Notes: generated by a model from the letters alone, not told the origin. A DNA stretch of 42,696 nt from Streptomyces inhibens (GCF_003389455.1 NZ_QUAC01000171.1:1-42696), one strand, 5' to 3'. Positions 1 to 9,061 are shown, counted from the first letter of the stretch. Numbers and translations are program-made.

Positions 1-173
1 GGCGGAGGCGGCGGGGTGGGCGGCGCGGCCGGGACCGGAGGCTGCGCCGGCACCGGGGGCGGCGGTCCGTCCGGAGCGGGAGGCGCGGCGGCCCGCCGCT
101 CCCGGCCACAGCCCATGCAGAAGCGCGCCTCCGGCGGCGAGGCAGAACCACAGTCCGGGCAGAACGACGACAA
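1..173 (-). CDS. Zinc-ribbon protein, N-terminal part, cut by window edge
   Basis: This minus-strand frame runs off the left edge. It reads MSSFCPDCGSASPPEARFCM and continues GCGRE, so two CxxC knuckles about 15 residues apart form a classic N-terminal zinc ribbon. A run of about 30 residues rich in Pro and Ala follows, up to the window edge. The TTG start at 173 is chosen because a CCGGAG ribosome site lies 6 bases upstream; an ATG at 254 in the same frame is possible but has no ribosome site. Zinc ribbons followed by Pro-rich linkers are common at the N terminus of actinobacterial membrane or FHA-type proteins. The missing C-terminal part, which would decide the function, is outside the window. 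Confidence 0.6.
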   Translation of the reverse strand, partial: MSSFCPDCGSASPPEARFCMGCGRERRAAAPPAPDGPPPPVPAQPPVPAAPPTPPPP

Positions 174-381
174 GACGGACTCCGGGAGAATCGAGGGGCA
201 GCACGCGCGGCTGCCGCGGGCGAACGAACGTACAGACATCGCTGTCGCACGCATGGTTCCCGGTAGTTGACGCCCCGTGAAGGGACGTTACCCAAGCGAG
301 TCCAAGTCCCGGCCGCCCTGCCCGAGCGGGGGGGGTAACCCCCCGGAAGAGTTCGGTAGTTGCCCCCAGCGCGCGACAGGG

Positions 382-397
382 GCATCGCTGGCGATGC
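382..397. promoter_or_regulatory. 16-bp inverted repeat upstream of the esterase gene
   Basis: GCATCGC-TG-GCGATGC has perfect 7-base arms and ends 40 bases before the ATG at 438. Position and size fit a dimeric repressor operator overlapping the promoter. The regulator is not identifiable. A second palindromic block, a G8-TAA-C6 run at 328-344, lies just upstream. Confidence 0.4.
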
Positions 398-437
398 TTC
401 TCTCACGTCGCAATATGCAAGTTAAGGGGTAAAGAGC

Positions 438-1787
438 ATGGCTAGGCACCGGAAGCGCATCAGCCGGCGGGGACTGCTGGTCACGGCGGTGGCCGCGACA
501 GGAGCGGTCCTCACTCCTGTGGCGGTCCAGGCGGCCACAGCCGCCCCGGCCGACGGGAAGCAGAACCCGGTCCGCGCACTGGAGCAAGCGGCCCACCCGC
601 TGCGCTCGACCGAGCCCGGGAAGAACACGGCCGACCTGAGAGCCCTGGACTCGATGATCGGCGACGCCAAGGTGGTCGGCCTCGGCGAGGCCACCCACGG
701 CTCCCACGAGTTCTTCGCCATGAAGGAGCGGGTCTTCCGCCACCTCGTCGAAAAGAAGGGCTTCACCACCTTCGCCCTCGAACTGAGCTGGTCCGCCGGG
801 CTCCAGATCGACGACTACCTCCAGACCGGCAAGGGCGACGCCCGCAAGATCGCCAAGGAGACGCTGACCGACTCCCCCTGGGAACGCGAGGAGTTCGTCA
901 GCCTCATCGAGTGGATGCGCGACTACAACAGCCGCCACCCCGACCGCACCGTCCACTTCATGGGCGACGACATCGGCGCCCCCTCGGTGAACGACGCGTT
1001 CTTCGGCCGGGTGACCGGCTATGTGCAGCAGAACCACCCGCAGGCACTGCCGAAGCTCAACGAGCTCTACACCGGCCTGCGCCCGATCGACGACGCCTTC
1101 GCCTACCTGCGCAAGCCGCTCGCGGAACGGCAGCAGCTCGCCACCAAGGCACAGCAGGCCCTGGAACTGGTCAGCAGCCAAAAGGGCTCCGGCGAGGCGT
1201 TCGCATGGGCCGAGCAGCACGCCCGCACCATCGCCCAGACCGCCAAGTTCCTCACCATCAACCCCGACGACTCGGACTCGTTGCGCACCTTGCAGCGCTA
1301 CCGCGACGAGGTGATGGCCCAGAACGTCACCTGGTGGCAGCAGCACACCGGACAGAAGATCCTGCTGTCCGCGCACAACAACCACGTCGCCTACGCCGCC
1401 AGCACCCCCGAGCTGTACCCGAAGACGCAGGGGTCGTTCCTGCGCGACACGATGGGCAAGAACTACCTCCCCATCGGCTTCACCTTCAACCAGGGCTCCT
1501 TCCTGTCGAAGGACACCGCCCTCGGCGGCGACTGGAAGAAGTTCACCGTGGACGCCGCCAAGGCCGGCAGCAACGAGCACACCCTCGACCAGGTCCGCCA
1601 CCAGAACTTCTACCTCGACGTCCGCAACGCCCCGGCCCCCGCGCGCGACTGGCTGAACACCGCCCGGCCCACGCTCAACGTCGGCACGCAGTTCCCCACG
1701 GAGCCGCGCGACGTCGCGCTCGCCAAGGGCTTCGACGTCCTCATCCACCTCCACGAGGTCCGGGAGGCCGACAAGCTGAAGCCGTGA
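438..1787 (+). CDS. Secreted erythromycin esterase family protein
   Basis: This 449-residue protein belongs by motif to the erythromycin esterase (EreA/EreB) superfamily, whose characterised members open the macrolide lactone ring. The family signature GEATHG is at residues 83-88 (Glu84, His87) and the second histidine motif SAHNNHVAYAA is at about 311-321 (His313). The N terminus has an RR pair, a hydrophobic stretch and an AQA/ATA-type cleavage region near residue 33, so Tat or Sec export is likely. That is unusual for a cytoplasmic antibiotic resistance enzyme. AAGGGG sits 9 bases before the ATG. Family membership is clear, but macrolide hydrolysis is not shown; many genomic members have other or unknown ester substrates. 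Confidence 0.75.
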   Translation: MARHRKRISRRGLLVTAVAATGAVLTPVAVQAATAAPADGKQNPVRALEQAAHPLRSTEPGKNTADLRALDSMIGDAKVVGLGEATHGSHEFFAMKERVFRHLVEKKGFTTFALELSWSAGLQIDDYLQTGKGDARKIAKETLTDSPWEREEFVSLIEWMRDYNSRHPDRTVHFMGDDIGAPSVNDAFFGRVTGYVQQNHPQALPKLNELYTGLRPIDDAFAYLRKPLAERQQLATKAQQALELVSSQKGSGEAFAWAEQHARTIAQTAKFLTINPDDSDSLRTLQRYRDEVMAQNVTWWQQHTGQKILLSAHNNHVAYAASTPELYPKTQGSFLRDTMGKNYLPIGFTFNQGSFLSKDTALGGDWKKFTVDAAKAGSNEHTLDQVRHQNFYLDVRNAPAPARDWLNTARPTLNVGTQFPTEPRDVALAKGFDVLIHLHEVREADKLKP

Positions 1788-1818
1788 CGGCAGGGCCGTG
1801 CCGGGACCTGTGGGTCCG

Positions 1819-1849
1819 AAGTCCCGCCTGTGGGGAGACGACGGGACTT
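1819..1849. terminator. Bidirectional hairpin between convergent genes
   Basis: AAGTCCCG and CGGGACTT form a perfect 8-bp stem with a 15-base loop between the convergent stops of the esterase gene and menG. There is no long U-tract, as is usual in high-GC actinobacteria. Confidence 0.5.
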
Positions 1850-1872
1850 CGGGCTTACTCGTCCAGCGCTTC

Positions 1873-2571
1873 TCAGCCGGCCGGCCTGGTCCCCCGGTGC
1901 AGCGCCACGACGCCACCCGTCAGATTGCGCCAGGCCACCTTCGTCCAGCCCACGCCCTGGAGGCGGGCGGCGAGCTCGGGCTGGTTGGGCCAGGTGCGGA
2001 TGGACTCGGCGAGATAGACGTACGCGTCCGGGTTGCTGCTGACCGCACGGGCGACCGGCGGCAGTGCGCGCATCAGGTACTCGGTGTAGACGGTCCGGAA
2101 CGGCGCCCAGGTCGGCTCGCTGAACTCGCAGATCACCACCCGGCCGCCGGGCTTGGTGACCCGGTAGAGCTCCGCCAGCGCGGCGTCCGTGTCCTGGATG
2201 TTGCGCAGCCCGAAGGAGATGGTGACGGCGTCGAACACCTCGTCCGCGAACGGCAGCCGGGTGCCGTCACCGGCCGCGAACGGCAGCCACGGGTGCCGCT
2301 TCTTGCCCTCCTGGAGCATGCCGACGGAGAAGTCGCACGGCACGACGTACGCACCGGACCTGGCGAACGGCAGCGAGGAGGTGCCGGTGCCGGCCGCGAG
2401 GTCGAGCACCCGCTCGGCGGGCCGGGCGGCCACCGCGCGCTCCACCTCCTTGCGCCACAGCCGCGCCTGCCCCAGGGAGAGCACGTCGTTGGTGAGGTCG
2501 TACCGCGCCGCCACGTCGTCGAACATCGCGGCGACTTCGTGCGGCTGCTTGTCCAGGGATGCTCGGGTCAC
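1873..2571 (-). CDS. menG: Demethylmenaquinone C-methyltransferase
   Basis: UbiE/MenG-family SAM-dependent methyltransferase of 232 residues, the final ring-methylation step that turns demethylmenaquinone into menaquinone at the membrane. The N-terminal family pattern ([20 protein letters not shown]) and SAM motif I ([16 protein letters not shown]) are both present, and GLRNIQD with the later [12 protein letters not shown] match the family motifs. The GTG start at 2571 gives the usual N terminus [10 protein letters not shown]; a longer ATG version (2631) adds 20 atypical residues. It is last in a minus-strand block after mqnC and the composite-domain gene. The 189-base gap before it holds a tandem repeat, so it may also have its own promoter. 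Confidence 0.93.
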   Translation of the reverse strand: MTRASLDKQPHEVAAMFDDVAARYDLTNDVLSLGQARLWRKEVERAVAARPAERVLDLAAGTGTSSLPFARSGAYVVPCDFSVGMLQEGKKRHPWLPFAAGDGTRLPFADEVFDAVTISFGLRNIQDTDAALAELYRVTKPGGRVVICEFSEPTWAPFRTVYTEYLMRALPPVARAVSSNPDAYVYLAESIRTWPNQPELAARLQGVGWTKVAWRNLTGGVVALHRGTRPAG

Positions 2572-2673
2572 CCGGCCATTGTCCACCGTGTGGCCCCGGC
2601 CGCCCGCACCGGGCACGGCCCGGCGGCACAAGTGGCAAAAGGTCGGTCGGGGACGGCCGTATGCCCCCCTCGG

Positions 2674-2742
2674 ACGGGCCCTGGCGCGGCGGCTGGACGG
2701 GCCCCTGGGCCGGCGGCCTACGGGCCCTGGCGCGGCGGCCCG
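2674..2742. repeat. Three copies of a 23-bp tandem repeat
   Basis: Three head-to-tail 23-base units begin at 2674, 2697 and 2720. Units 1 and 3 share a 20-base identical core (ACGGGCCCTGGCGCGGCGGC) and unit 2 differs at a few positions. The array fills the non-coding gap between the composite-domain gene and menG, so it lies in the menG leader. Confidence 0.75.
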
Positions 2743-2760
2743 GGGCCGCGGCGGGCGAGC

Positions 2761-3312
2761 TCAGCGGCGGCGGTGGACCAGGCGGCCGGCGAGGACGGTG
2801 GCCAGACAGCTGCCGTCGTCGGCGAAGACGGCGAAGTGGGCCGCGCCCCCGACGGTCAGTGCGCGCGGGCCGCCGCCGGGCAGCTCCACGAGGCCGGACC
2901 GCTGGACGGCCGTACGGACCGCGGGCCGGGTGAACGGCCCGGTCAGCGCCGTCGTCCCGGTGGCCAGGAGGCGCTGGAGACCACGGCGGGCACTGGCGCC
3001 CCAACGGGTCTCGGTCATCTCCAGGGCGGCGAGCGCCTCGCCCGTGACCGGCTCGCTGCCGAGCTCATCGGCCTCGCGCGGGTCGGGGTGGTAGGCGGCT
3101 TCCAACAGCGCGGCGCCCTCGGTTTCCTGGCGGCCGGGGGTCAGTACGCCGTCCCACTCCCGGACGCGCGCCTTCCCCCCGTAGGCCGCCCACAGCTCCT
3201 CGTACGGGCCGATGGCGGCGAGGCGGGCGCCGTCGACGACGACCGCATGCCCGGGATCCAGCCGGCCGTCGTGGACCAGCTGGACACCGCGCACACGGTG
3301 GAGGGTCAGCAC
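2761..3312 (-). CDS. Stand-alone imidazolonepropionase/aminodeoxyfutalosine-deaminase-like composite domain protein
   Basis: A 183-residue protein starting 7 bases after the mqnC stop, so almost certainly co-transcribed with mqnC. Its N terminus (MLTLHRVRGVQLVHDGRL, then GHAVVVDGARLAAIGPYEEL) is the beta-sandwich pattern found at the start of amidohydrolases such as imidazolonepropionase and aminodeoxyfutalosine deaminase, and the C-terminal FAVFADDGSCLATVLAGRLVHRR is the matching returning strand. The central TIM barrel and its HxH metal site are absent, so a catalytic amidohydrolase is unlikely. Placement between mqnC and menG suggests a role tied to futalosine-route menaquinone synthesis, but this is inference. 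It could bind an intermediate or scaffold a pathway enzyme. Confidence 0.6.
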   Translation of the reverse strand: MLTLHRVRGVQLVHDGRLDPGHAVVVDGARLAAIGPYEELWAAYGGKARVREWDGVLTPGRQETEGAALLEAAYHPDPREADELGSEPVTGEALAALEMTETRWGASARRGLQRLLATGTTALTGPFTRPAVRTAVQRSGLVELPGGGPRALTVGGAAHFAVFADDGSCLATVLAGRLVHRRR

Positions 3313-3319
3313 CCGTCGC

Positions 3320-4519
3320 CTACTTGGCCTCGACGAGCTTCAGCTCCGGATGCGCCGTGCCGCCCTCGATCGCCGTCGAGGACAAATGCGAGACGACCTT
3401 GTCGTCGACCGGGTCGTTGGCCGGGTCGTCGTGCACGAGCAGGTGCTCGTACGTCGTCGCGCGCTGCGCCGGGACCCGGCCCGCCTTGCGGATCAGGTCG
3501 ATGATCTCCATGCGGTTGGAGCGGTGCTTGGCACCGGCCGAGGAGACCACGTTCTCCTCCAGCATGATCGAGCCGAGGTCGTCCGCGCCGTAGTGCAGCG
3601 ACAGCTGGCCGACCTCCTTGCCGGTGGTCAGCCACGAGCCCTGGATGTGCGCGATGTTGTCGAGGAAGATCCGGGCGATGGCGATCATGCGCAGGTACTC
3701 GAAGAGGGTGGCCTGCGTCTGGCCCTTCAGGTGGTTGTTCTCCGGCTGGTAGGTGTACGGGATGAAGGCGCGGAAGCCGCCCGTACGGTCCTGGACGTCG
3801 CGGATCATCCGCAGATGCTCGATCCGCTCGGCGTTGGTCTCGCCGGTGCCCATCAGCATCGTGGACGTCGACTCCACGCCCAGCTTGTGGGCCGCCTCCA
3901 TGATCTCCAGCCAGCGCTCGCCGGACTCCTTCAGCGGCGCGATCGCCTTGCGCGGCCGCGCCGGCAGCAGCTCGGCACCGGCGCCCGCGAAGGAGTCGAG
4001 CCCCGCGGCGTGGATACGCGAGATGGCCTCTTCGACGGACACCTTGGAGATCCGGGCCATGTGCTCGACCTCGGAGGCGCCGAGGGAGTGGATGACCAGC
4101 TGCGGGAACGCCTTCTTGATGGCCGAGAAGTGCTTCTCGTAGTACTCGACGCCGTAGTCCGGGTGGTGGCCGCCCTGGAACATGATCTGGGTGCCGCCCA
4201 GTTCGACGGTCTCCGCGCAGCGGCGCAGGATGTCGTCGAGGTCGCGGGTCCAGCCCTTGGCGGTGTCCTTGGGCGCGGCGTAGAAGGCGCAGAACTTGCA
4301 GGCCGTCACGCACACATTGGTGTAGTTGATGTTGCGCTCGATGATGTACGTCGCGATGTGCTCGGTACCGGCGTAGCGGCGGCGGCGCACGGCGTCGGCG
4401 GCCTTGCCCAGCGCATGCAGCGGCGCGGAGCGGTACAGGTCGAGCGCTTCCTCCGGCGTGATGCGACCGCCCTGGGCGGCACGGTCGAGTACGGACTGGA
4501 GGTCGGCGTTCTCGGTCAC
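3320..4519 (-). CDS. mqnC: Cyclic dehypoxanthinyl futalosine synthase (radical SAM)
   Basis: This 399-residue radical-SAM enzyme cyclises dehypoxanthine futalosine, the second radical-SAM step of the futalosine pathway. The iron-sulfur motif CVTACKFC places Cys70, Cys74 and Cys77, and the downstream motifs QGGHHPDYGVEYYE, GAGAELLP, MGTGET and PYTYQPENNHL match MqnC rather than MqnE. The GTG start at 4519 follows an AAAGGGA ribosome site; an upstream ATG (4549) in frame adds residues and has a poorer site. It heads the block mqnC > composite-domain protein > menG. The paralogue mqnE lies about 20 kb away with its Cys triad at the same residue numbers. Confidence 0.93.
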   Translation of the reverse strand: MTENADLQSVLDRAAQGGRITPEEALDLYRSAPLHALGKAADAVRRRRYAGTEHIATYIIERNINYTNVCVTACKFCAFYAAPKDTAKGWTRDLDDILRRCAETVELGGTQIMFQGGHHPDYGVEYYEKHFSAIKKAFPQLVIHSLGASEVEHMARISKVSVEEAISRIHAAGLDSFAGAGAELLPARPRKAIAPLKESGERWLEIMEAAHKLGVESTSTMLMGTGETNAERIEHLRMIRDVQDRTGGFRAFIPYTYQPENNHLKGQTQATLFEYLRMIAIARIFLDNIAHIQGSWLTTGKEVGQLSLHYGADDLGSIMLEENVVSSAGAKHRSNRMEIIDLIRKAGRVPAQRATTYEHLLVHDDPANDPVDDKVVSHLSSTAIEGGTAHPELKLVEAK

Positions 4520-4685
4520 CGGGGCGTCCCTTTCGCAGGCGGGCATCACGACTGAACCAGCGTACGTCAGGGGTCCGACAGCCTCGCTGGCGGCCGGGCC
4601 ACCGGCCGACGCGATTCAGCCGCTCCCGTTACCGCCCCGCGTACCGGTCCGCCGATGCCGCCTCAACCGCCTCCCGGCGCCGCCT

Positions 4686-6605
4686 TCACCGCTTCGTCAG
4701 CGTCGCCTTGGGCGTCCCGCCCGCCTCGTCGTCCGAGGTGAACTCGATCGTGCCGCCCTTGCCGAGCGTGTACGTCACCCGGGACGTGTTGCCCGTGCAG
4801 CCGGGGCCCTGTTTGCCGTCCGAGCGCTCCATGAGCACCAGCTTGGTGTCGGTGGCCGACTCCAGCTTGGCCTTGGCCTCGCAGCGCACCAGCACCGCGT
4901 CGTAGGTGGTGTGGATGACGTAATCGCCCTTGCCGCCGGCCTTGATGACGCTGGTCAACGTGCCGTTGGGGATTCCGTGCGAGGTGGTGATGCTGCCGGT
5001 CCAGGTGCCGAGGAAGGCCTTGGCCACGGTGGGCCCGCCCGCACTGCCGTCGCCCGGGTCGGACGGCCCGGCCGACTTGGACGGCGGCTTGGCGCCGGCC
5101 TGCGCACCGCTGTCGGCGTTGCCGCCCACCCCCGGCATCAGCTGGAAGACGAACGCCGCGGTCGTCGCGGCGGCCAGCGCACCGGCCACCGACAACACCA
5201 GCGTGCAGCTCACCCGCCGCGGCCGGTCCTTGCCACCGACCGCGCCGGACAGCGCGATCCGCCGCTCCCCGGCCGTGGGCGACGCGGCCCCGGTCGGCAG
5301 GTCGGCGATACCGGGGGCGGTCGGCGGGTGCGCGGGCCCGGTTGCCGGGAAGACCGACGGGCCGCCGGCGACCGGCCAGGACGTGGACTGCGGCGGAGGG
5401 CCGGGCGGCCGGGCAGGGATGCCGGTGGCCCCGGAGGCGCCCGGAACCTGCGCCTGCGCATCGAACGGCACCAGCCCGGACACCGCCCCGTACGAGGGAT
5501 CCGGCGGCCCGAACGCCCCACCGGGCGACACTCCCGCACCGGCTGCGCCCACCGGGCCCGCGCCTACCGGGCCCGCGCCCGCCGAGCCACCGCCCGGAGC
5601 CGGGCCCCAGCCTCCCGCGCCCGCTTTTGTCCCTGCCCCGGCCCCCGCGTCCGCCCGCTCCCCCGCATCGCGCCCCGCTTCGGCCCCCTCGTCAAGCCCC
5701 GCATCAAGGTTCAGCAGCTCCACCGCCTGCCGGCTGACCCGCTCGACCAGCGCGGCGGGCAGCCACCCGGCCCGCACCAGCCCCGCCGCGCCACCGCTCC
5801 CCGCACCCGCGAGGCGGGCCGCCAGCGTCTTGGGTGCGGGGCGGTCCGCAGGGTCCTTGACGAGGCAGCCGGCCACCAACTCCCGTAGCTCACCCGTGAG
5901 TTGGGAGCCCAGCTCCGGCTCCTCATGGACGACCTTGTAGAGCAGGGCGGCCGAGGAGTCGCCCGAGAACGGGCCGGCGCCGGTCGCCGCGAAGGCCAGC
6001 ACCGCGCCGAGCGAGAAGACATCGGCGGCGCCCGCCGCCCCCTTGCCCAGGATCTGTTCGGGCGCCATATAGCCGGGCGACCCGACGGAGACGCCGGTCG
6101 AGGTGAGCGACGCGGTGCCCTCCGTGGCCCGCGCGATCCCGAAGTCGATCAGCAGCGGCCCGTCGAGCGTCAGCAGCACATTGGACGGCTTCACGTCCCG
6201 GTGCACCAGCCCGAGACCGTGCACCGCGGCCAGCGCCTCGGCCAGCCCCGCGCCCAGCGCCCGTACGGAGTGCTCGGCCAGCGGCCCGACTTCGGCGACG
6301 GCCTGAGCGAGCGAGGGGCCGGCGACATAGCCGGTGGCGATCCAGGGGACGGTGGCGTCCGGGTCGGCGTCCAGCACCGGCGCGGTCCAGGCCCCGCCCA
6401 CCCGCCGCGCGGACTCGATCTCACGCCGGAAACGGGCCCGGAACTGGTCGTCGACGGCGAAGTGCGCATGGACGACCTTCACCGCGACGGTCCGCCCGCC
6501 CGCACTGCGCCCGAGGTAGACCCGGCCCATCCCGCCCGCGCCGAGCCGCCCCAGCAGCCGGTATCCGCCCAGAACCCGTGGATCGTCCGCTGCCAGCGGC
6601 TCCAT
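4686..6605 (-). CDS. Membrane Ser/Thr protein kinase with external C-terminal domain
   Basis: A 639-residue PknB-type (Hanks) kinase. The glycine loop LGAGGMGRVY is at 21-30, the ATP lysine in AVKVV is Lys43, the alpha-C Glu is Glu62, the catalytic HRDVKPSN starts at His135 (Asp137) and DFG is at 154-156; the activation segment ends in GSPGYMAPEQ, so an active kinase is expected. A long Ala/Gly/Pro-rich linker covers about 295-455, followed by one transmembrane helix at about 465-488 and a roughly 150-residue outer domain that I do not recognise (it contains YVIHTTYDAVLVRCEAKAKL). No PASTA repeats are seen. The ATG at 6605 follows GGGGGAGG. It is divergent from the esterase gene at 6769. Confidence 0.9.
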   Translation of the reverse strand: MEPLAADDPRVLGGYRLLGRLGAGGMGRVYLGRSAGGRTVAVKVVHAHFAVDDQFRARFRREIESARRVGGAWTAPVLDADPDATVPWIATGYVAGPSLAQAVAEVGPLAEHSVRALGAGLAEALAAVHGLGLVHRDVKPSNVLLTLDGPLLIDFGIARATEGTASLTSTGVSVGSPGYMAPEQILGKGAAGAADVFSLGAVLAFAATGAGPFSGDSSAALLYKVVHEEPELGSQLTGELRELVAGCLVKDPADRPAPKTLAARLAGAGSGGAAGLVRAGWLPAALVERVSRQAVELLNLDAGLDEGAEAGRDAGERADAGAGAGTKAGAGGWGPAPGGGSAGAGPVGAGPVGAAGAGVSPGGAFGPPDPSYGAVSGLVPFDAQAQVPGASGATGIPARPPGPPPQSTSWPVAGGPSVFPATGPAHPPTAPGIADLPTGAASPTAGERRIALSGAVGGKDRPRRVSCTLVLSVAGALAAATTAAFVFQLMPGVGGNADSGAQAGAKPPSKSAGPSDPGDGSAGGPTVAKAFLGTWTGSITTSHGIPNGTLTSVIKAGGKGDYVIHTTYDAVLVRCEAKAKLESATDTKLVLMERSDGKQGPGCTGNTSRVTYTLGKGGTIEFTSDDEAGGTPKATLTKR

Positions 6606-6638
6606 GGCGCCTCCCCCTCGATACGGCGCACCCAGCTT

Positions 6639-6652
6639 ATGACGCACGTCAT
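6639..6652. promoter_or_regulatory. Inverted repeat in the kinase/esterase divergent promoter region
   Basis: ATGACG-CA-CGTCAT, 6-base arms, lies 34 bases upstream of the kinase ATG in the shared intergenic region. It is a candidate operator. Confidence 0.3.
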
Positions 6653-6712
6653 GCCCGCCCCGTTGAACCCTCCACCCCGCTTTTGCCCTCAAACAGTGCG
6701 CAACTCGACCAT

Positions 6713-6746
6713 CCTGCCCTCGCGGCAGCCCTGCCTTCGCGGCAGC
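6713..6746. repeat. 17-bp tandem duplication in the esterase leader
   Basis: CCTGCCCTCGCGGCAGC is followed directly by the same 17 bases with one C-to-T change. Each unit can form a small CTGCC/GGCAG hairpin. It ends 22 bases before the GTG at 6769, just upstream of the GGAG ribosome site, and could affect translation of the esterase. Confidence 0.6.
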
Positions 6747-6768
6747 GTCACCGTCCGGAGAAGCGTCC

Positions 6769-7893
6769 GTGCCCCACCCTCCCCAGGAAGCACCCCCGCG
6801 CCCCGCCCGGCCCCTCGCCGACCCTCTGTCCGGCGCACGCCAGGAGCCCCGCGCCGGACGCCGTAGGCCGACAAGGCGGACGCTGATCACCGGAGCGCTC
6901 TTCACAACCCTGGCGCTGCTCGCCTACCCCGTCCTGAAATACGGACAGGTGGGCTCCGGCATCGGCGAGCCCATGTCGTTCAACGAGCCGGCCCCCGACG
7001 GCGGTGCCGGGAGGCACACAGCCCTCTCCGCCGACCCGTCCGTACGGATGCCGACCGGCCCGCAGGCGGATTTCCGCACGGCCGACACGCTCGGCGACGG
7101 CACCAAGATCGGCGTGACCACGCTCAAGGGGAAGAAGTCCGGGTTCACCGGCAAGGTGTGGGTGTGGGCGCCCGAGGAGTACTACGAGGAGCGGTACCGC
7201 AACAGCGCGTTCCCGGTGCTGATCGCGCTGCCCGGAGGCCGCGGCTACCCCGTGAACTACTGGACGCGCCCCGACCTCAAACTGCAGCGCACCCTCGCTG
7301 ACCTCACCGCACTCGGCCGCAGCAAGCCCTTCCTCCTCGTCATGCCGGTGCTCAACCCCGACAAGGCCCACTACTACGACGGCAGTGACATACCGGGACA
7401 GCCGAAGATGGGCACCTGGCTGTCCGACGACGTCCCCGACCTGGTCAAGGCCAACTTCCGGACGTTCACCAGCCGCGACGGCTGGGCCTTCATGGGCTCC
7501 TCGTCCGGCGGCTTCGCCGGCCTCAAGCAGGTGCTCCAGCATCCGGACCGCTTCAAGGCGGTGATCGCCAGCGGCCCCGACACCCGCCCGGACTCCCCGT
7601 TGTGGCGCGGCCACGAGAAGGAGATGCGGGCGAACGACCCCGAGCGGCTGGCCGCCCGCCTCGCGGCCCGCCCCGGCGCCCCGGACGTGCACCTGCAGTT
7701 CCAGATAGGCACGAAGGAACGCGGCCGGGCCAACCTGGAGCGCTTCCTACGCACCTGCGCCAAGGGCCCGGTCAAGGCCGAACTGCACGTCATCCAGGAC
7801 GGCGGCCACAACGCCAAGGGCTATGTCCGCGGTATGCGGGACGCGAGCCTGGAGGCGATCAGCAAGGTACTGCGCGGCCCGACGCCGTCGTAG
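6769..7893 (+). CDS. Membrane-anchored alpha/beta-hydrolase, esterase D / mycolyltransferase-like
   Basis: A 374-residue protein with a basic N terminus, one transmembrane or signal-anchor helix at about 40-56 (LITGALFTTLALLAYPVL) and an outer alpha/beta-hydrolase domain of the putative-esterase (EstD/antigen 85-like) family. The nucleophile elbow GSSSGG is at 243-248 with Ser245 as nucleophile, preceded by a typical FPVLIALPGG segment, and a histidine motif DGGHN near residues 344-348 supplies the catalytic His. Actinobacteria often carry such secreted esterases. The GTG start has GGAG 8 bases upstream. The transcript may be divergently controlled with the kinase. Substrate is unknown. Confidence 0.75.
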   Translation: MPHPPQEAPPRPARPLADPLSGARQEPRAGRRRPTRRTLITGALFTTLALLAYPVLKYGQVGSGIGEPMSFNEPAPDGGAGRHTALSADPSVRMPTGPQADFRTADTLGDGTKIGVTTLKGKKSGFTGKVWVWAPEEYYEERYRNSAFPVLIALPGGRGYPVNYWTRPDLKLQRTLADLTALGRSKPFLLVMPVLNPDKAHYYDGSDIPGQPKMGTWLSDDVPDLVKANFRTFTSRDGWAFMGSSSGGFAGLKQVLQHPDRFKAVIASGPDTRPDSPLWRGHEKEMRANDPERLAARLAARPGAPDVHLQFQIGTKERGRANLERFLRTCAKGPVKAELHVIQDGGHNAKGYVRGMRDASLEAISKVLRGPTPS

Positions 7894-7931
7894 TGGCCGC
7901 CGCTTTGACGCCGCCGTAGTGGCCGCCGTTT
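7881..7931. repeat. Tandem duplication of the esterase 3' end
   Basis: A 26-base unit (7881-7906) that includes the last three codons and the TAG stop is repeated at 7907-7931 with one substitution and one missing base. It ends 55 bases short of the mqnA stop. Confidence 0.7.
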
Positions 7932-7986
7932 CCGTGACCGGGCCGCGGAAGCCGCTAACGGGTGCCGGCGCCCAGCAGGTCCACCG

Positions 7987-8883
<897 letters not shown>

Positions 8884-8962
8884 CTAGACCCGTCTCCCAT
8901 GGGGTAGCGCGGCGGGGCGGCGTATGGACGTCAGTGCGGTCCGTTAAACGTGATCTTTGGCT

Positions 8963-8993
8963 CTTCCGCCTCACGAGCGCACCATGCTACGCT
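8963..8993 (+). promoter_or_regulatory. Possible promoter of the cold-shock gene
   Basis: An extended -10 (TGC-TACGCT, TACGCT at 8988-8993) lies behind a weak CTTCCG-like -35 around 8963. If used, transcription starts near 9000 and leaves a 5' leader of about 120 bases before the ATG at 9124. Confidence 0.3.
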
Positions 8994-9028
8994 CAGCGCA
9001 AGTTGCAGTTTGGTTTCCCTTGCAGTAC

Positions 9029-9061
9029 AGAGCCTGCGGAGCATGTGACCCCGCAGGCTCT
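9029..9061 (+). promoter_or_regulatory. Strong hairpin in the cold-shock 5' leader
   Basis: AGAGCCTGCGG and CCGCAGGCTCT form a perfect 11-bp stem with an 11-base loop (9040-9050), followed by a T-rich stretch to 9080. It lies 62 bases upstream of the start codon, in the position where cold-shock mRNAs often carry regulatory structures. It could be an attenuator or a thermosensitive element. Confidence 0.6.

Noticed and set aside
328..344. G8-TAA-C6 run as terminator or G-quadruplex
   Set aside because: It can form a 6-bp hairpin but lies between a gene start and another gene's promoter, and a single G-run cannot form a quadruplex; no function supported.
288..1916. 542-residue minus-strand open frame opposite the esterase gene
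   Set aside because: It is antisense to a clear gene and its composition (Val/Gly/Leu-rich, no motif) is that of a shadow frame in GC-rich DNA.
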